Shown here piece by piece: positions 36,187 through 54,705 of a stretch of 64,000 nt of DNA. Position 1 is the stretch's first letter; the number at the start of each line of letters is the position of its first letter. A model generated the notes under the pieces. The model was not told where the DNA came from. It made no database searches and saw nothing but the letters and a program-made list of their open reading frames with translations. The stretch is from positions 31,582,912 to 31,646,911 of the forward strand of contig NC_092675.1 of assembly GCF_964355755.1 (NCBI RefSeq), given 5' to 3'. Both the position numbers and the translations under genes were made by a program. Origin of the DNA: Antedon mediterranea (taxonomy: Eukaryota > Echinodermata > Crinoidea > Comatulida > Antedonidae).

Positions 36187-38165
36187 TTAAAGTAAAGTGA
36201 TCTTTAATTGGAAGAGGACCAGTACAATTACTTGTTTTTAATCACATGATTATAAACTATTTATTCCTCTTGTCTGTGCTCGTACAAAATAATAAAACGG
36301 TCGCTAATTGGAAGTGTATTAAAGTAAAGTGATCTTTAATTGGAAGAGGACCAGTACAATTACTTGTTTTTTATCACATGATTATAAACTATTTATTCCT
36401 CTTGTCTGTACTCATACAAAATAATAAAACGGTCGCTAAATGGAAGTGTTTAAATTGAAGTGATCTTTAATTGGAAGAGGACCAGTACAATTACTTGTTT
36501 TTTATCACATGATTATAAACTATTTCTTCTTCTTGTCTTTATTCATACAAAATAATATAACGGTCGCTAATTAGAGGTGTCTTAAAGTAAAGTGATTTTT
36601 AATTGGAAGCGGACCAGTACATTTACTTAATTTTGTCACATAATTAAACTATTAATTATTCTTACCTTTACTCATACCAATTAATAAAAATGGTCGCTAA
36701 TTAGAGGTGTCTTAAAGTAAAGTGATCTTTATTTGGAAGCGGACCAGTACAGTTACTTAATTTTGTCACATAATTAAAACTATTAATTATTATTGTCTTT
36801 ACTCATACCAATTAATATAATGGTCGCTAATTGGAGGTGTTTTAGGTAAAGTGATTTTTAATGGAAGAGGACCACTTCATTTACTTGTTTTTGTCATATA
36901 CTTAACAATTATTTATTCTTTTTGTCTTTATTAATACTAAATAATATAATGGTCGCTAATTGGAGGTTTCTTTAAGTAAAGTGATCTATAACTGGAAGAG
37001 GACTAGTACAGTTACTTAATTTTGTCACTATCATAATTAAAACTATGTATTCTTCTTGTATTTAGTCCTACCAATTAATAAAATGGTCGCTAATTAGAGG
37101 TGTCTTAAAGTAAAGTGACCTTTAATTGGAAGCGGACCAGTACATTTACTTAATTTTGTCACATAATTAAACTATTAATTATTCTTGCCTTTACTCATAC
37201 CAATTAATAAAAATGGTCACTAATTAGAGGTGTCTTAAAGTAAAGTGATCTTTAATTGGAAGCGGACCAGTCAGTACAGTTACTTAATTTTGTCACATAA
37301 TTAAAACTATTAATTATTATTGTCTTTACTCATACCAATTAATAAAATGGTCGCTAATTGGAGGTGTTTTAAGTAAAGTGGTCCTTTATTGAAAGAGGGC
37401 CAGTACAATTACTTGTTTTTTGTCACATAATTAATAACTATATATTCTTCTTGCTTTATTAATACTAAATAATATAATGGTCGCTAATTGGAGGTTTCTT
37501 TAAGTAACGTGATCTATAACTGGAAGAGGACTAGTACAGTTATTTAATTTTGTCACTATCATAATTAAAACTATGTATTCTTCTTGTATTTACTTCTACC
37601 AATTAATAAAAATGGTCGCTAATTAGAGGTGTCTTAAAGTAAAGTGACCTTTAATTGGAAGCGGACCAGTACATTTACTTAATTTTGTCACATAATTAAA
37701 CTATTAATTATTCTTGCCTTTACTCATACCAATTAATAAAAATGGTCATTAATTTGAGGTGTCTTAAAGTAAAGTGATCTTTAATTGGAAGCGGACCAGT
37801 CAGTACAGTTACTTAATTTTGTCACATAATTAAAACTATTAATTATTATTGTCTTTACTCATACCAATTAATAAAATGGTCGCTAATTGGAGGTGTTTTA
37901 AGTAAAGTGGTCCTTTATTGAAAGAGGTCCAGTACAATTACTTGTTTTTTGTCACATAATTAAAAACTATATATTCTTCTTGCTTTATTAATACTAAATA
38001 ATATAATGGTCGCTAATTGGAGGTGTTTTAGGTAAAGTGATTTTTAATTGGAAGAGGAACACTTCATTTACTTGTTTTTGTCACATACTTAACAATTATT
38101 TATTCTTCTTGTCTTTTCACATACCATATAATATAATGGTCCCTAATTGGAGGTGTTTAGGCAAA
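36187..38165 (+). repeat. Satellite array, about 127-bp unit, about 15 copies, with about 535-bp higher-order period
   Basis: Units contain AAAGTGATCTTTAATTGGAA, GGACCAGTACA, TTGTCACAT and GGTCGCTAATTGGAGGTGT. Four-unit blocks recur: 36950-37480 matches 37485-38000 more closely than neighbouring units match one another. The array lies inside the inverted-repeat element. Confidence 0.85.
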
Positions 38166-39327
38166 GCGATCTTTAATTAGAAAAAAAAAATTTGTTTGGC
38201 ATCATTAAGTATTATTGGTTATTAAAAGAAGACAAGACAAGTGCAGGCGTGATAAAAACAACCACCTATCATAAAACGTATGATACAGTATTTAATAGTG
38301 GACGCATTTCAATCCATGGGTCAGACATTATTAAACGGGCCGGACAGCATTAAATTGTTGAAAAACGCCCACGAACCCGTTGAAACATGCAACTGGACAC
38401 TATCCAATGCTGAAAAGTGTCCACCCGGACACTTTTGAATGCTGGACACAATTCAATCTTACACCGGCTCTGACACCGTATAAATAAAGAGTTACGACAT
38501 TGAAAATTAGAAGCCATTTTTGTGTCAAAGAATTCGCACGCTGAAGGCGCGCGCGTTTCTTTTGTTTAGCGTTTTCCTATAGTTCATGCATTATTTTTAG
38601 ATTTTTTTGTCTATGAAATAACGCTTGTATTCCGTTTTTATTTTAGTAATTAATTTTATTAATGGTATTAATTTGGTAAACATATATATATTGTGTCTAT
38701 AATAACAAAAGAATAAATGCTAGGGCCTACAGGCAAGTCAGGATACATCAAAGCATGAACCAATACAAAAAACACACACATTCACCTCTCTTTTTATACA
38801 TGGCTCTCTGTACTGTGTGTTTTTGACACAAACTTTCAGAGACTCGTTCATCATTTCATTTGTAATAATTTGCCTTTTTATTTTAATATTGTTCATACCC
38901 TATTCAATATATTAACAAATATATCCACGATACTTTATTATTTTATTTAGTCATCAAAGCATGCATTATGAATTGAAAATATTACATAATTGTTATTAAT
39001 AATAGGACGTAGTCCCCGTAGTTATGGGATGTTTCGTTCCAAAATCAATCAATCGAACTTTATAATGTACTAGCGCACGCGCGCGCAATATTCTTTGCCG
39101 CAAGTACTTCTGTACGCTGTGCACATCGATATTTCACCGTAAAATGTGCAATTACATTTTTTTAAATATAAGAAAAAGTTTAAAGTATTTTCTTGCTCCT
39201 ATACTTTACATGCAATAACGGAGACAAGTTTGACACAAATTGATCTGCATATCACGTGGCTATAATCCAATGTCGTAACTCTTTATATATATGGCTCTGA
39301 CCGTAAAGATTGTATAGCGCCGCTTAA

Positions 39328-39504
39328 GCTTGGTTCCCACTAGAACGTAACGCAAGGACGTAAACGCAACGCAAGCGTTTTAACCAATGACAAGCGAAGT
39401 TATAGACAGTTAGCAATCACAAGCGAATAAGTCATCGCTTGTGATTGGTCAATTCACTTGCGTTGCGTTACGTCCTTGTGTTGCGTCGCTAGTGGGAACC
39501 ACGC
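39328..39504. mobile_element. 177-bp MITE with GCTTGGTTCCCACTAG ends
   Basis: Terminal inverted repeats GC(T/G)TGGTTCCCACTAG are followed by ACGCAAGGACG-type subterminal motifs. Flanks TTAA (39324-39327) and TTTA (39505-39508) suggest a TTAA target, as in piggyBac or Kolobok derivatives. It splits the right terminal palindrome of the larger inverted-repeat element. Confidence 0.75.
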
Positions 39505-39533
39505 TTTAGCAGTGCTATACAAATTGTTTTCAT

Positions 39534-41441
39534 GATGGAAAAAAAAGTGGGATGAACCCACATAAGACAAAAAAACTAAATTACAAGAAAACATTATTTA
39601 AAAAAATATCAACAGAATAGAAGGCATGCGTCAACAACACAAACGTGGCCACAAACTTTTTTTATTATTTCTGTACAAATTTGGTTTTTGTTTATTTAAA
39701 TTTAATTAAATGGCAATCATCAATATGCCTCTAAAATGTAATTAAAACTGCCCTGCACTGCAAAAATTGTTAATGTATAATATACAATTCACAATTACAA
39801 TATTTAAACAAAAGAAGAGGGTTCTTCTTGGCATCCATAGGCATACACACAGACCAGTTGAACGTTCAGGAACAATTAAGATATACACAATTAATTTTAA
39901 ATAAAATATGTACATAATGGTAAAATCGAGGGCGAGACATTCCTCCTGGAATGGAAAGGCCTTTACTCACTGATGACGTCTTAACGACGGTGCGTATTCC
40001 ATGGTTTTAAGCGCACAAAAGTGTCCCACCACAGAAGTATACCAGTATTATATACAAAAGAGGAGGGACACCGTTCGTCTTTGGTCTTCCGGAGGAAATA
40101 AACCGCGAAGAGCGACTCTTTGTATAATAATTTTAATTACTAATTAATATAATTTCTTTAGTTTCTTAATATAGTTTTGGGAGTTTAATTCAGTATTTTT
40201 ATAGAGCGCATTAGTTCTAAATATTTGTCCGTGAATATCGATATGGAAGTTATGGAAAATGTATACACATTTTCGTTGAATTTCTAATTGTGTTTTTGCG
40301 CATCCCAACATTTACGCCGAGTATACCGGAAGATCAATCCCATACTCACCATTAGTTAAATCTGAAACGTCTACCAATTATGACGTCTGTTTTCACTGAA
40401 TCAACAACAAACATAACAATGAGAGGCAACATTGTCTGGCATTATTGCCAATTGCTGCCTCTCATCATTCCTACTACCAAACTGATTATAATCAACCCTA
40501 CCAGAGCGCGCATCAACGTGACATTTTTAACGAATTTCCATCTGACACCTCCACAAAAATTACCCTCAAAAGCACCAAAACACAAGTGCTTTAATTATCA
40601 GAAACGCATTATAGCATAATTTCCGACAAGCATATGCATTGGCCACAATTTGTTGATACAACTCAGTCAAGGTGTAGGCATACTATATGTTCTTACATTA
40701 CAAGAGTGACGTGTAATCTCAGTCAGATTGTTGCCTTGGTCAGATGTCGCGCGCACCCATCCCACCGTTTCGAATAATAAACGCCCCGCTTGGAATAATT
40801 GATACTTGTATTTTATCTTTTGTTATTAATAAATGTATGTTTATATCGAAGGAATTGACTATCGGGATCCGCCACTGGTCAATCAGCATTATAAAAATCT
40901 TCATTAATAAATTAAATGAACCAAACCATACACAAAATCTAAACAGATCAATCCAGATTAAGCCAAATTCAAATAATGTTTAACATTAATCGTGTATAAA
41001 ATAATCCCATGATTATGACTCATGACAATGAGTTTAAGATCTATGGTCATTAGGTCTGCTGTATTTTATATTGCTTGTTCAGTTGTTGTTGTTAGTTCCA
41101 AGTTGTTCACGAATATATAGGCCTATGTGTATTGTTTTGCTTGTGTTTCTCTGCCAAGAAAAAAGTACATGATTATACTGTACTATATGAATGACTTAAT
41201 AAATAGAATCTGGTAGGACTAGGAGGATAATAAAGTTTGGGTTTTCGTTGCATTTGTGTGTGAGGGCGGGATTGCATACTGGAGTAAACTATTTTGTTTT
41301 AACAAACACGCATTTTATCACGAGATCATCGATTCGATCTGCGTCGTCGATCGTCTCCTCTGGCTGCTGGCTGATGCTGCTGATCAACTCTGAAAACTAG
41401 GCCTAGCTAGGAGACAGTAGTACGAATTAATTTAATTTATC
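39534..41441. other. Spacer and 5' flank of ATP6V0B
   Basis: No gene recognised in either strand. Short open frames near 40380-40620 and 40744-40983 have no recognisable domain and no supporting splice structure. A Kozak-like context is weak before the ATP6V0B ATG. Confidence 0.4.
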
Positions 41442-46592
<5,151 letters not shown>

Positions 46593-47900
46593 AGTGAAGA
46601 GCAAACATGATATTACTTTTTGGATTTGTGCACTGTTCACATAAATAATCCAACAATTCTGGAATGGTGCAGTATGTGTCTAGTCTAATTGGTTAAATAA
46701 TAGTTATATATATATATATATAGTTATTAATTGTTGTCTACCCTGTGTGATGTCATTGAATGGAGTAGGATAGCGGTTGTGTGGTTTAATTAACCTATAA
46801 TGAACAGTGTCAGGAGGGAAACAGACATTGAAGCTGTTCTCTTTGGGTGTACATCATTGTGACACTATAAAACAAATAATGAATCGTTTTTATTCAACCT
46901 ATAGACATGCTATAATATAGGCTTCCATGTTTTGTAAATTGGCATCTAGGGTAGATGTAATATTATTAATAATGGTCAAAATACATCTTAGTCACAATAT
47001 ATCTTAGTTGGTTATTCATGTTTTTAAATATTATTACTTCAGTTGGTGTTTATCTCTTTGAACTGTAAATTAAACAAGTACAGTAAATAGTTATAGAATA
47101 TAAGTTGTATAATAATTAATTATTTTCAAGATTAGTATTGTAAAATAATGATACCAGCATTACTGTATCATAATACATTACCAATAGGAAAACTGATATT
47201 ATGTGTATATTATGATAATATATTGATTCATATTTAATTGTTAGACCTACTCGTTATTGTAACCAATCATTTCGTGAATGTGATCGATTTAAACATGACC
47301 AAAATGATCATAAACCACAATTAGTGAACAAAACTCCAATAGTCACTCTAAGAGTATACATAGTTATATATTATTATCATGGAGCTATACAATTATATCT
47401 AACTCCATGTTATGTATTTTAACTCAGATATGTGCCAAGGTTGGTACTTTGAGTAATGTTAATAATAAACTAAAGCTGGCTGTAGGTGTGTAGTAAATTA
47501 TTTCAAGGGAAATGGGAGTTGTCTGGTGAATTCTAGCATAATTTAGCCTAACAAGACAGACACCAAATTAAATGTCGACTTTTAAAAATCATGTTGAAAT
47601 ACAAGGTATTTATAGACCTTTATAGTGAACTTAACTGAAGTCCTGTCTATCATTACATCATCATTTGAAAGACGGTAGTCATGGCTTTGCTTAAATATGC
47701 GATTCTTGGAGAGAGTGCTATGTTTTGACGAAATATGTGAATAAAATATGTAATTTATGGACAAAATAACACACGGACTTGAATCAGGTCTAAGATCAAA
47801 TGTTTCCGACAGAACGTGGACTGCGTTGCTAAATAAGCAAAGACTTCTTATCGGTGCTGCTTGCATTTGAGCTGCCCAGTGTAACGTTACGAAACAACAT
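46593..47900. other. ATP6V0B 3' UTR and intergenic spacer
   Basis: AT-rich, with a (TA)n run near 46707 and candidate AATAAA at 47464-47469. A minus-strand open frame at 47582-47866 has no recognisable domain. No other gene seen. Confidence 0.4.
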
Positions 47901-47904
47901 TCAA

Positions 47905-49100
47905 ATTTAGTGACTTCTATTTTATATCACTGTGCTCCAATGGTGCCAGATTGGGTCCGCTTGAACATAGTGTATTAACATATGAAAAAATAGTAACTTT
48001 TTATTTTATATTACTGTGGTCCACTGGTGCCAAATTGGGTCCTGGTGAGCAGTTACAGTACATGCAGTACTATTTCTATTTGAGAAGTCAATAAAGGCAT
48101 AAGTGGCGTTCCGTAGAAGTAGAGAATGTGCATGCTGTATCCATTTATGAGGTATATCAAAGAATATATATCACAAGAATGAGTATTCCGCGATTTTTGC
48201 ATGAGAAATTTGTAACAGAGAGCTCCAGTGAGTGATGCCCGCCCTCATAAGGGCGGATGTATACATACTAAATAAGACTTGATTTAATAGATATTATACA
48301 TGTCACATTAAATAGAATTATGATAATAGTTTTTGCAATTGTAAACTATTTTATAATACATATTTATTAACAAATAGTGTACATTCACTTTTACAGACAA
48401 TTATTTACTAACATGCTAAGTTAGTTCACAAAAAAGGCCTAACACAGCAACACCAAAAATCAATGAATCGTTACTCAGCACGGCCTATTCTTTACCATTG
48501 CCGTGTACTACTCTACGCCCGGTAAATTAAGTATTGTTTTTATGATATAAATTAGTATAAAATACATGTTATTAATAGGACAAAATGTTAAATGTTATTA
48601 ACATGTATTTGTTTTACCAGAAACAAATTAAATATAGGAATATTATTAAACAATCCTTCGTGAAAACGCGTAAACACCAACACGCCCGGTCACGCTATCG
48701 TAGCGCCCGGTTGATAAAGCAAACTGTTTATACGGCAGTTTTTACTAAATAAATTGCATAAAACGAACAATTAAATATCCAAATAGTATTTAACATGATG
48801 TTGGCATGTAGTTGATAACATTTTTTATCATGAAAATACTACCGGTGGTCTAGCCTTTGATTATTGAAATCGTCACAAAAAGTTGTATACATCCCAGATA
48901 CATCTACACTTATGGCGGCGCCCTACCACATGGACAATAATATTACTGTTACAGGGAAAATCGCGGATTACTCATTCTTGTGATTATATTCTTTGGGTAT
49001 ATTCAGAGCGTCATTTCGGAGCATTTCGACGATCGAGCATTCTCTACTTCTACGGAGCGCCATTTATGCCTTTATTTATTTACGAAATAGAAATAGTACT
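47905..49100. mobile_element. Foldback element flanked by inverted satellite units
   Basis: Arms 48064-48130 and 49030-49100 are inverted (GAAGTAGAGAATG / CATTCTCTACTTC; GGCATAAGTGGC / GCCATTTATGCC), as are 48156-48195 and 48955-49005 (AAGAATATATATCACAAGAA-type). Outside the left arm, 47905-48050 carries about 1.5 satellite units in inverted orientation; outside the right arm the same unit is expanded into the large array. The core 48540-48960 recurs in opposite orientation at 60135-60600. No gene inside. Confidence 0.7.
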
Positions 49101-49104
49101 TCGG

Positions 49105-52100
49105 TAGCTGCTCCAGTGGACCAAATTTAGCACTAGTGGAGCGCAGTGATAAAATAGAAATAAGTCACTAATTTTAATATCTTTTCGTATGTTAATACAC
49201 TGTGCTCAAGTGGACACAATTTGGCGCCAGTGAGGAGCACAGTGATATAAAATAGAAATAAGTCACTGAATTTTAATATCTTTTCGTATGTTAATAACAC
49301 TGTGCTCAAGTGGACCTAATTTGGAGCCAGGGGAGCACAATGATATAAAATAGAAATAAATCACTGAATTTTAATATCTTTTTTGTATGTTAATACACTG
49401 TGCTCAAGTGGACCCAATTTTGAGCCAGGGGAGCACAATGATATAAAATAGAAATAAATCACTGAATTTTAATATCTTTTTTGTATGTTAATACACTGTG
49501 CTCAAGTGGACCTAATTTGGCGCCAGTGGAGCACAGTGATATGAAATAGAAATAAGTCACTGAATTTTAATATCTTTTCGTATCTGTGCTTAAGTGGACC
49601 CAATTTGGAGCCAGTGGAAAACAGTGATATAAAATAGAAATAAGTCACTGAATGTTAATATATTTTCGTATGTTAATACACTGTGCTCAAGTGGACCTAA
49701 TTTGGCGCCAGTGGAGCACAGTGATATGAAATAGAAATAAGTCACTGAATTTTAATATCTTTTCGTATGTTATTACACTGTGCTCAAGTGGACTCAATTT
49801 GGAGGCAGGGGAGCACAGTGATATAAAATAGAAATAAGTCACTGAATTTTAATATCTTTTCGTATGTTAATACACTGTGCTTAAGTGGACCCAATTTGGA
49901 GCCAGTGGAGCACAGTGATATAAAATAGAAATAAGTCACTGAATTTTAATATCTTTTCGTATGTTAATACACTGTGCTCAAGTGGACCCAATTTGGAGCC
50001 AGGAGAGCACAGTGATATAAAATAGAAATAAGTCACTGAATTTTAATATATTTTCGTATGTTAATACACTGTGCTCAAGTGGACCTAATTTGGCGCCAGT
50101 GGAGCACAGTGATATGAAATAGAAATAAGTCACTGAATTTTAATATCTTTTTGTATGTTATTACACTGTGCTCAAGTGGACCCAATTTGGAGCCAGGGGA
50201 GCACAGTGATATAAAATAGAAATAAGTCACTGAATGTTAATATCTTTTCGTATGTTAATACACTGTGCTCAAGAAGTGGACCCAATTTGGAGCCAGTGTA
50301 AAACAGTGATAAAAAATAGAAATAAGTCACTGAATTTTAATATCTTTTTGTATGTTAATACACTGTGCTCAAGTAGACCCAATTTGGAGCCAGGAGAGCA
50401 CAGTGATATAAAATAGAAATAAGTCACTGAATGTTAATATATTTTCGTATGTTAATACACTGTGCTCAAGTGGACCTAATTTGGCGCCAGTGGAGCACAG
50501 TGATATGAAATAGAAATAAGTCACTAAATTTTAATATCTTTTCGTATGTTATTACACTGTGCTCAAGTGGACTCAATTTGGAGCCAGGGGAGCACAGTGA
50601 TATAAAATAGAAATAAGTCACTGAATGTTAATATCTTTTCGTATGTTAATACACTGTGCTCAAGAAGTGGACCCAATTTGGAGCCAGTGGAAAACAGTGA
50701 TAAAAAATAGAAATAAGTCACTGAATGTTAATATCTTTTCGTATGTTAATACACTGTGCTCAAGTGGACCCAATTTGGAGCCAGTGGAGCACAGTGATAT
50801 AAATAGAAATAAGTCACTGAATTTTAATATCTTTTCGTATGTTAATACACTGTGCTCAAGTGGACCCAATTTGGAGCCAGTGGAGCACAGTGATATAAAA
50901 TAGAAAAAAGTCACTGAATTTTAATATCTTTTCGTATGTTAATACACTGTGCTCAAGTGGACCCAATTTGGCGCCAGGAGAGCACAGTGATATAAAATAG
51001 AAATAAGTCATTGAATGTTAATATATTTTCGTATGTTAATACACTGTGCTCAAGTGGACCCAATTTGGAGCCAGGGGAGCACAGTGATATAAAATAGAAA
51101 TAAGTCACTGAATGTTAATATCTTTTCGTATGTTAATACACTGTGCTCAAGAAGTGGACCCAATTTGGAGCCAGTGTAAAACAGTGATAAAAAATAGAAA
51201 TAAGTCACTGAATTTTAATATCTTTTTGTATGTTAATACACTGTGCTCAAGTAGACCCAATTTGGAGCCAGGAGAGCACAGTGATATAAAATAGAAATAA
51301 GTCACTGAATGTTAATATATTTTCGTATGTTAATACACTGTGCTCAAGTGGACCTAATTTGGCGCCAGTGGAGCACAGTGATATGAAATAGAAATAAGTC
51401 ACTAAATTTTAATATCTTTTCGTATGTTATTACACTGTGCTCAAGTGGACTCAATTTGGAGCCAGGGGAGCACAGTGATATAAAATAGAAATAAGTCACT
51501 GAATGTTAATATCTTTTCGTATGTTAATACACTGTGCTCAAGAAGTGGACCCAATTTGGAGCCAGTGGAAAACAGTGATAAAAAATAGAAATAAGTCACT
51601 GAATGTTAATATCTTTTCGTATGTTAATACACTGTGCTCAAGTGGACCCAATTTGGAGCCAGTGGAGCACAGTGATATAAATAGAAATAAGTCACTGAAT
51701 TTTAATATCTTTTCGTATGTTAATACACTGTGCTCAAGTGGACCCAATTTGGAGCCAGTGGAGCACAGTGATATAAAATAGAAAAAAGTCACTGAATTTT
51801 AATATCTTTTCGTATGTTAATACACTGTGCTCAAGTGGACCCAATTTGGCGCCAGGAGAGCACAGTGATATAAAATAGAAATAAGTCATTGAATGTTAAT
51901 ATATTTTCGTATGTTAATACACTGTGCTCAAGTGGACCCAATTTGGAGCCAGGGGAGCACAGTGATATAAAATAGAAATAAGTCACTGAATGTTAATATC
52001 TTTTCGTATGTTAATACACTGTGCTCAAGAAGTGGACCCAATTTGGAGCCAGTGTAAAACAGTGATAAAAAATAGAAATAAGTCACTGAATTTTAATATC

Positions 52101-53140
52101 TTTTTGTATGTTAATACACTGTGCTCAAGTAGACCCAATTTGGAGCCAGGAGAGCACAGTGATATAAAATAGAAATAAGTCACTGAATGTTAATATATTT
52201 TCGTATGTTAATACACTGTGCTCAAGTGGACCTAATTTGGCGCCAGTGGAGCACAGTGATATGAAATAGAAATAAGTCACTAAATTTTAATATCTTTTCG
52301 TATGTTATTACACTGTGCTCAAGTGGACTCAATTTGGAGCCAGGGGAGCACAGTGATATAAAATAGAAATAAGTCACTGAATGTTAATATCTTTTCGTAT
52401 GTTAATACACTGTGCTCAAGAAGTGGACCCAATTTGGAGCCAGTGGAAAACAGTGATAAAAAATAGAAATAAGTCACTGAATGTTAATATCTTTTCGTAT
52501 GTTAATACACTGTGCTCAAGTGGACCCAATTTGGAGCCAGTGGAGCACAGTGATATAAATAGAAATAAGTCACTGAATTTTAATATCTTTTCGTATGTTA
52601 ATACACTGTGCTCAAGTGGACCCAATTTGGAGCCAGTGGAGCACAGTGATATAAAATAGAAAAAAGTCACTGAATTTTAATATCTTTTCGTATGTTAATA
52701 CACTGTGCTCAAGTGGACCCAATTTGGCGCCAGGAGAGCACAGTGATATAAAATAGAAATAAGTCATTGAATGTTAATATATTTTCGTATGTTAATACAC
52801 TGTGCTCAAGTGGACCTAATTTGGCGCCAGTGGAGCACAGTGATATAAAATGGAAAAAGTCACTGAATTTTAATATCTTTTCGTATTTAATATACACTAT
52901 GCTCAAGTGGACCCGATTTGGAGCCAGGGGAGCACTGTGATATAAAAATAGAAATAAGTCACTGAATTTTAATATCTTTTCGTATGTTAATACACTGTGC
53001 TTACGTGGACCCAATTTGGCGCGCGCGCCAGTGAGCACAGTAATATAAAATAGAAAAAAGTCACTAAATTTTAATATCTTTTCGTATGTTAATACACTGT
53101 GCTCAAGTGGACCCAATTTGGCACCAATGGGAGCACAGGG
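49105..53140 (+). repeat. 97-bp satellite, about 41 units, with 878-bp higher-order repeats
   Basis: The unit contains GTCACTGAATTTTAATATCT, TTTCGTATGTTAATA, CACTGTGCTCAAGTGGACCC, AATTTGGMGCCAGTGG and AGCACAGTGATATAAAATAG. CACTGTGCTC and GAGCACAGTG within each unit are self-complementary. Nine-unit blocks of 878 bp starting near 50234, 51112 and 51990 are essentially identical, a true higher-order structure. Open frames repeated at these spacings are by-products. Confidence 0.95.
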
Positions 53141-53760
53141 AAATAGTCACATTCAAAAACATCGGGAAAAAATACTGGAATTTAAAAATATTTCAAACTT
53201 GGTATATACTGTATGTTCAATATCGGTTACTCCATCCGTAAACCAAAAGAAAAAATAGTTTCAAGCCACATCAGTGATTTTAATAAATTGCGTTCGCTTA
53301 AGATAATACTTATGAAAAAACGTACAATTCCGACACATAGGCCTATTATGTTAAACTCTAATAATGATTTTGACAATAAAAAAACGGTTAGGAATTCGAC
53401 TTTTTCCCTGTAAATTGAGCAACTTAAATTAAAAATATACCAAGAAATATATATTGAAATCAAGGAGTATTTTTTTGTTACAAAATAAATGTTCGTATGT
53501 TAATACTGTGCTCCAGTGGATCCAATTTGGCGCCAGTGGAGCACAGGGAAATAGTCACATACAAAAACATCAAGAAGAAATACTTCTGGATTTCAAAAAT
53601 ATTTCAAACTTGGTACGTATATATAAGTTCAATATCGGTTACTCCATCCGTGATGCAAAAGAAAAATTTGTTTTAAGCCACATTAGTGATTTTAATAACT
53701 TGTGTTTGTCTAAGATAAATACTTATGAAAGAACATACAATTCCAACACATAAACTTAGC
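53128..53760 (+). repeat. Diverged tandem duplication after the satellite
   Basis: The segments 53128-53340 and 53545-53753 share GGGAAATAGTCACAT, TATTTCAAACTTGGTA, TCAATATCGGTTACTCCATC and AGTGATTTTAATAA. The second copy is preceded by one more satellite-like unit at 53490-53545. Confidence 0.75.
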
Positions 53761-54705
53761 GATTAAAAAAAAGACATATTGAACGTGTAGTAACCTATTG
53801 AACGTATACTACCAAATTTCAAATGTGTAGGACAATTATTTTATGACGATCAAAATTTAAAGTTTAAAAAATCCTTAGTCGCATTTTTATCCGAATTATT
53901 ACTCATTTTGTTTGTACTGTATTTTGACATGTTAAAATATGTTAAATGCATATCGCCGCAAATTACTCAATTATTATTTTTATGTTGGGTCTGATATGTT
54001 CGTTTTATTTATGCACCTGTGTTCTTAAGACATGACCTGAGCTCCATGATAAAACATTTAATTACTCCTGTGTTGTATTAAAAACCAATCAAATGAAGAC
54101 GACAAAGTTTTATTAAATTTATTTTTTTTTATCACTAATTTTCTTCTTGATTCTGCTTGTATTGATGTGTGAGTTCCTGATATTCCTCTTTGTTCCTTAG
54201 GTCACCTAAGCAATGGAAGGAAAAACGTTTTAATTAAATTTCTTTTTTTTTCTTAGCATTTCTATTTCTTTTTTCATAGCCAAACTAGTAATACGTCTGT
54301 ACTAAGAGAGTATTAATTTAACTGTGTCACTGACAGTTGAATTTGTTTTTCGCCAAGACTCCATGATATAACTAAACTGGAATGGAAACAACAAATCTAA
54401 TAAATGCAAATTGTAGTGGAATAACGTTAAGAATGATAACACTGTACTGGTAGTAATCGTCATAAAAAATACTATACATACTATACAACAAAGCATGAGA
54501 TGTGCGATAACTAATAGCAAAAACAATAGCACGGTCTAATATATGCGTGAATGGCGCGCCATAGTAATCTGTTGTAGCCGAAACTGTCTGTGGCCGAAAC
54601 GGTCATATATGCCTCTGAATATACCTCCATTATATCGTGGACCGATCAAAAATGACGTTCTGAATTTATAATACCTCTCTTTTGTTGCTTGCGAAACGTG
54701 AAATC
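53761..54705. other. Spacer and 5' flank of INTS4
   Basis: AT-rich, no gene recognised on either strand. The last 150 bp before the INTS4 ATG presumably hold its promoter; I see no clear TATA or initiator. Confidence 0.4.

Larger units (their letters stand above)
21197..39533. mobile_element. Inverted-repeat element interrupted by later insertions
   Basis: The left arm (21197-about 21800) matches the reverse complement of about 38745-39533, including a terminal palindrome built on TATAGCGCCGC. Left-arm homology resumes after the inserted elements: about 33605-33660 pairs with 38660-38705, and 33745-33840 with 38380-38475. The host element was therefore about 6.6 kb before 21902-33584 was inserted. 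The right terminal palindrome is split by a small MITE (39328-39504). No transposase is recognised in what remains. Target duplication is not clear. Confidence 0.75.

Noticed and set aside
21197-39533. Single 18-kb Polinton/Maverick with integrase and long inverted repeats
   Set aside because: No polymerase B, capsid, ATPase or protease; the outer repeats belong to a different element split by the integrase transposons, whose own ends and 6-bp duplications are clear.
50234-53116. Repeated open frames in the 97-bp satellite
   Set aside because: They recur with the 878-bp period and contain no domain; a satellite by-product.
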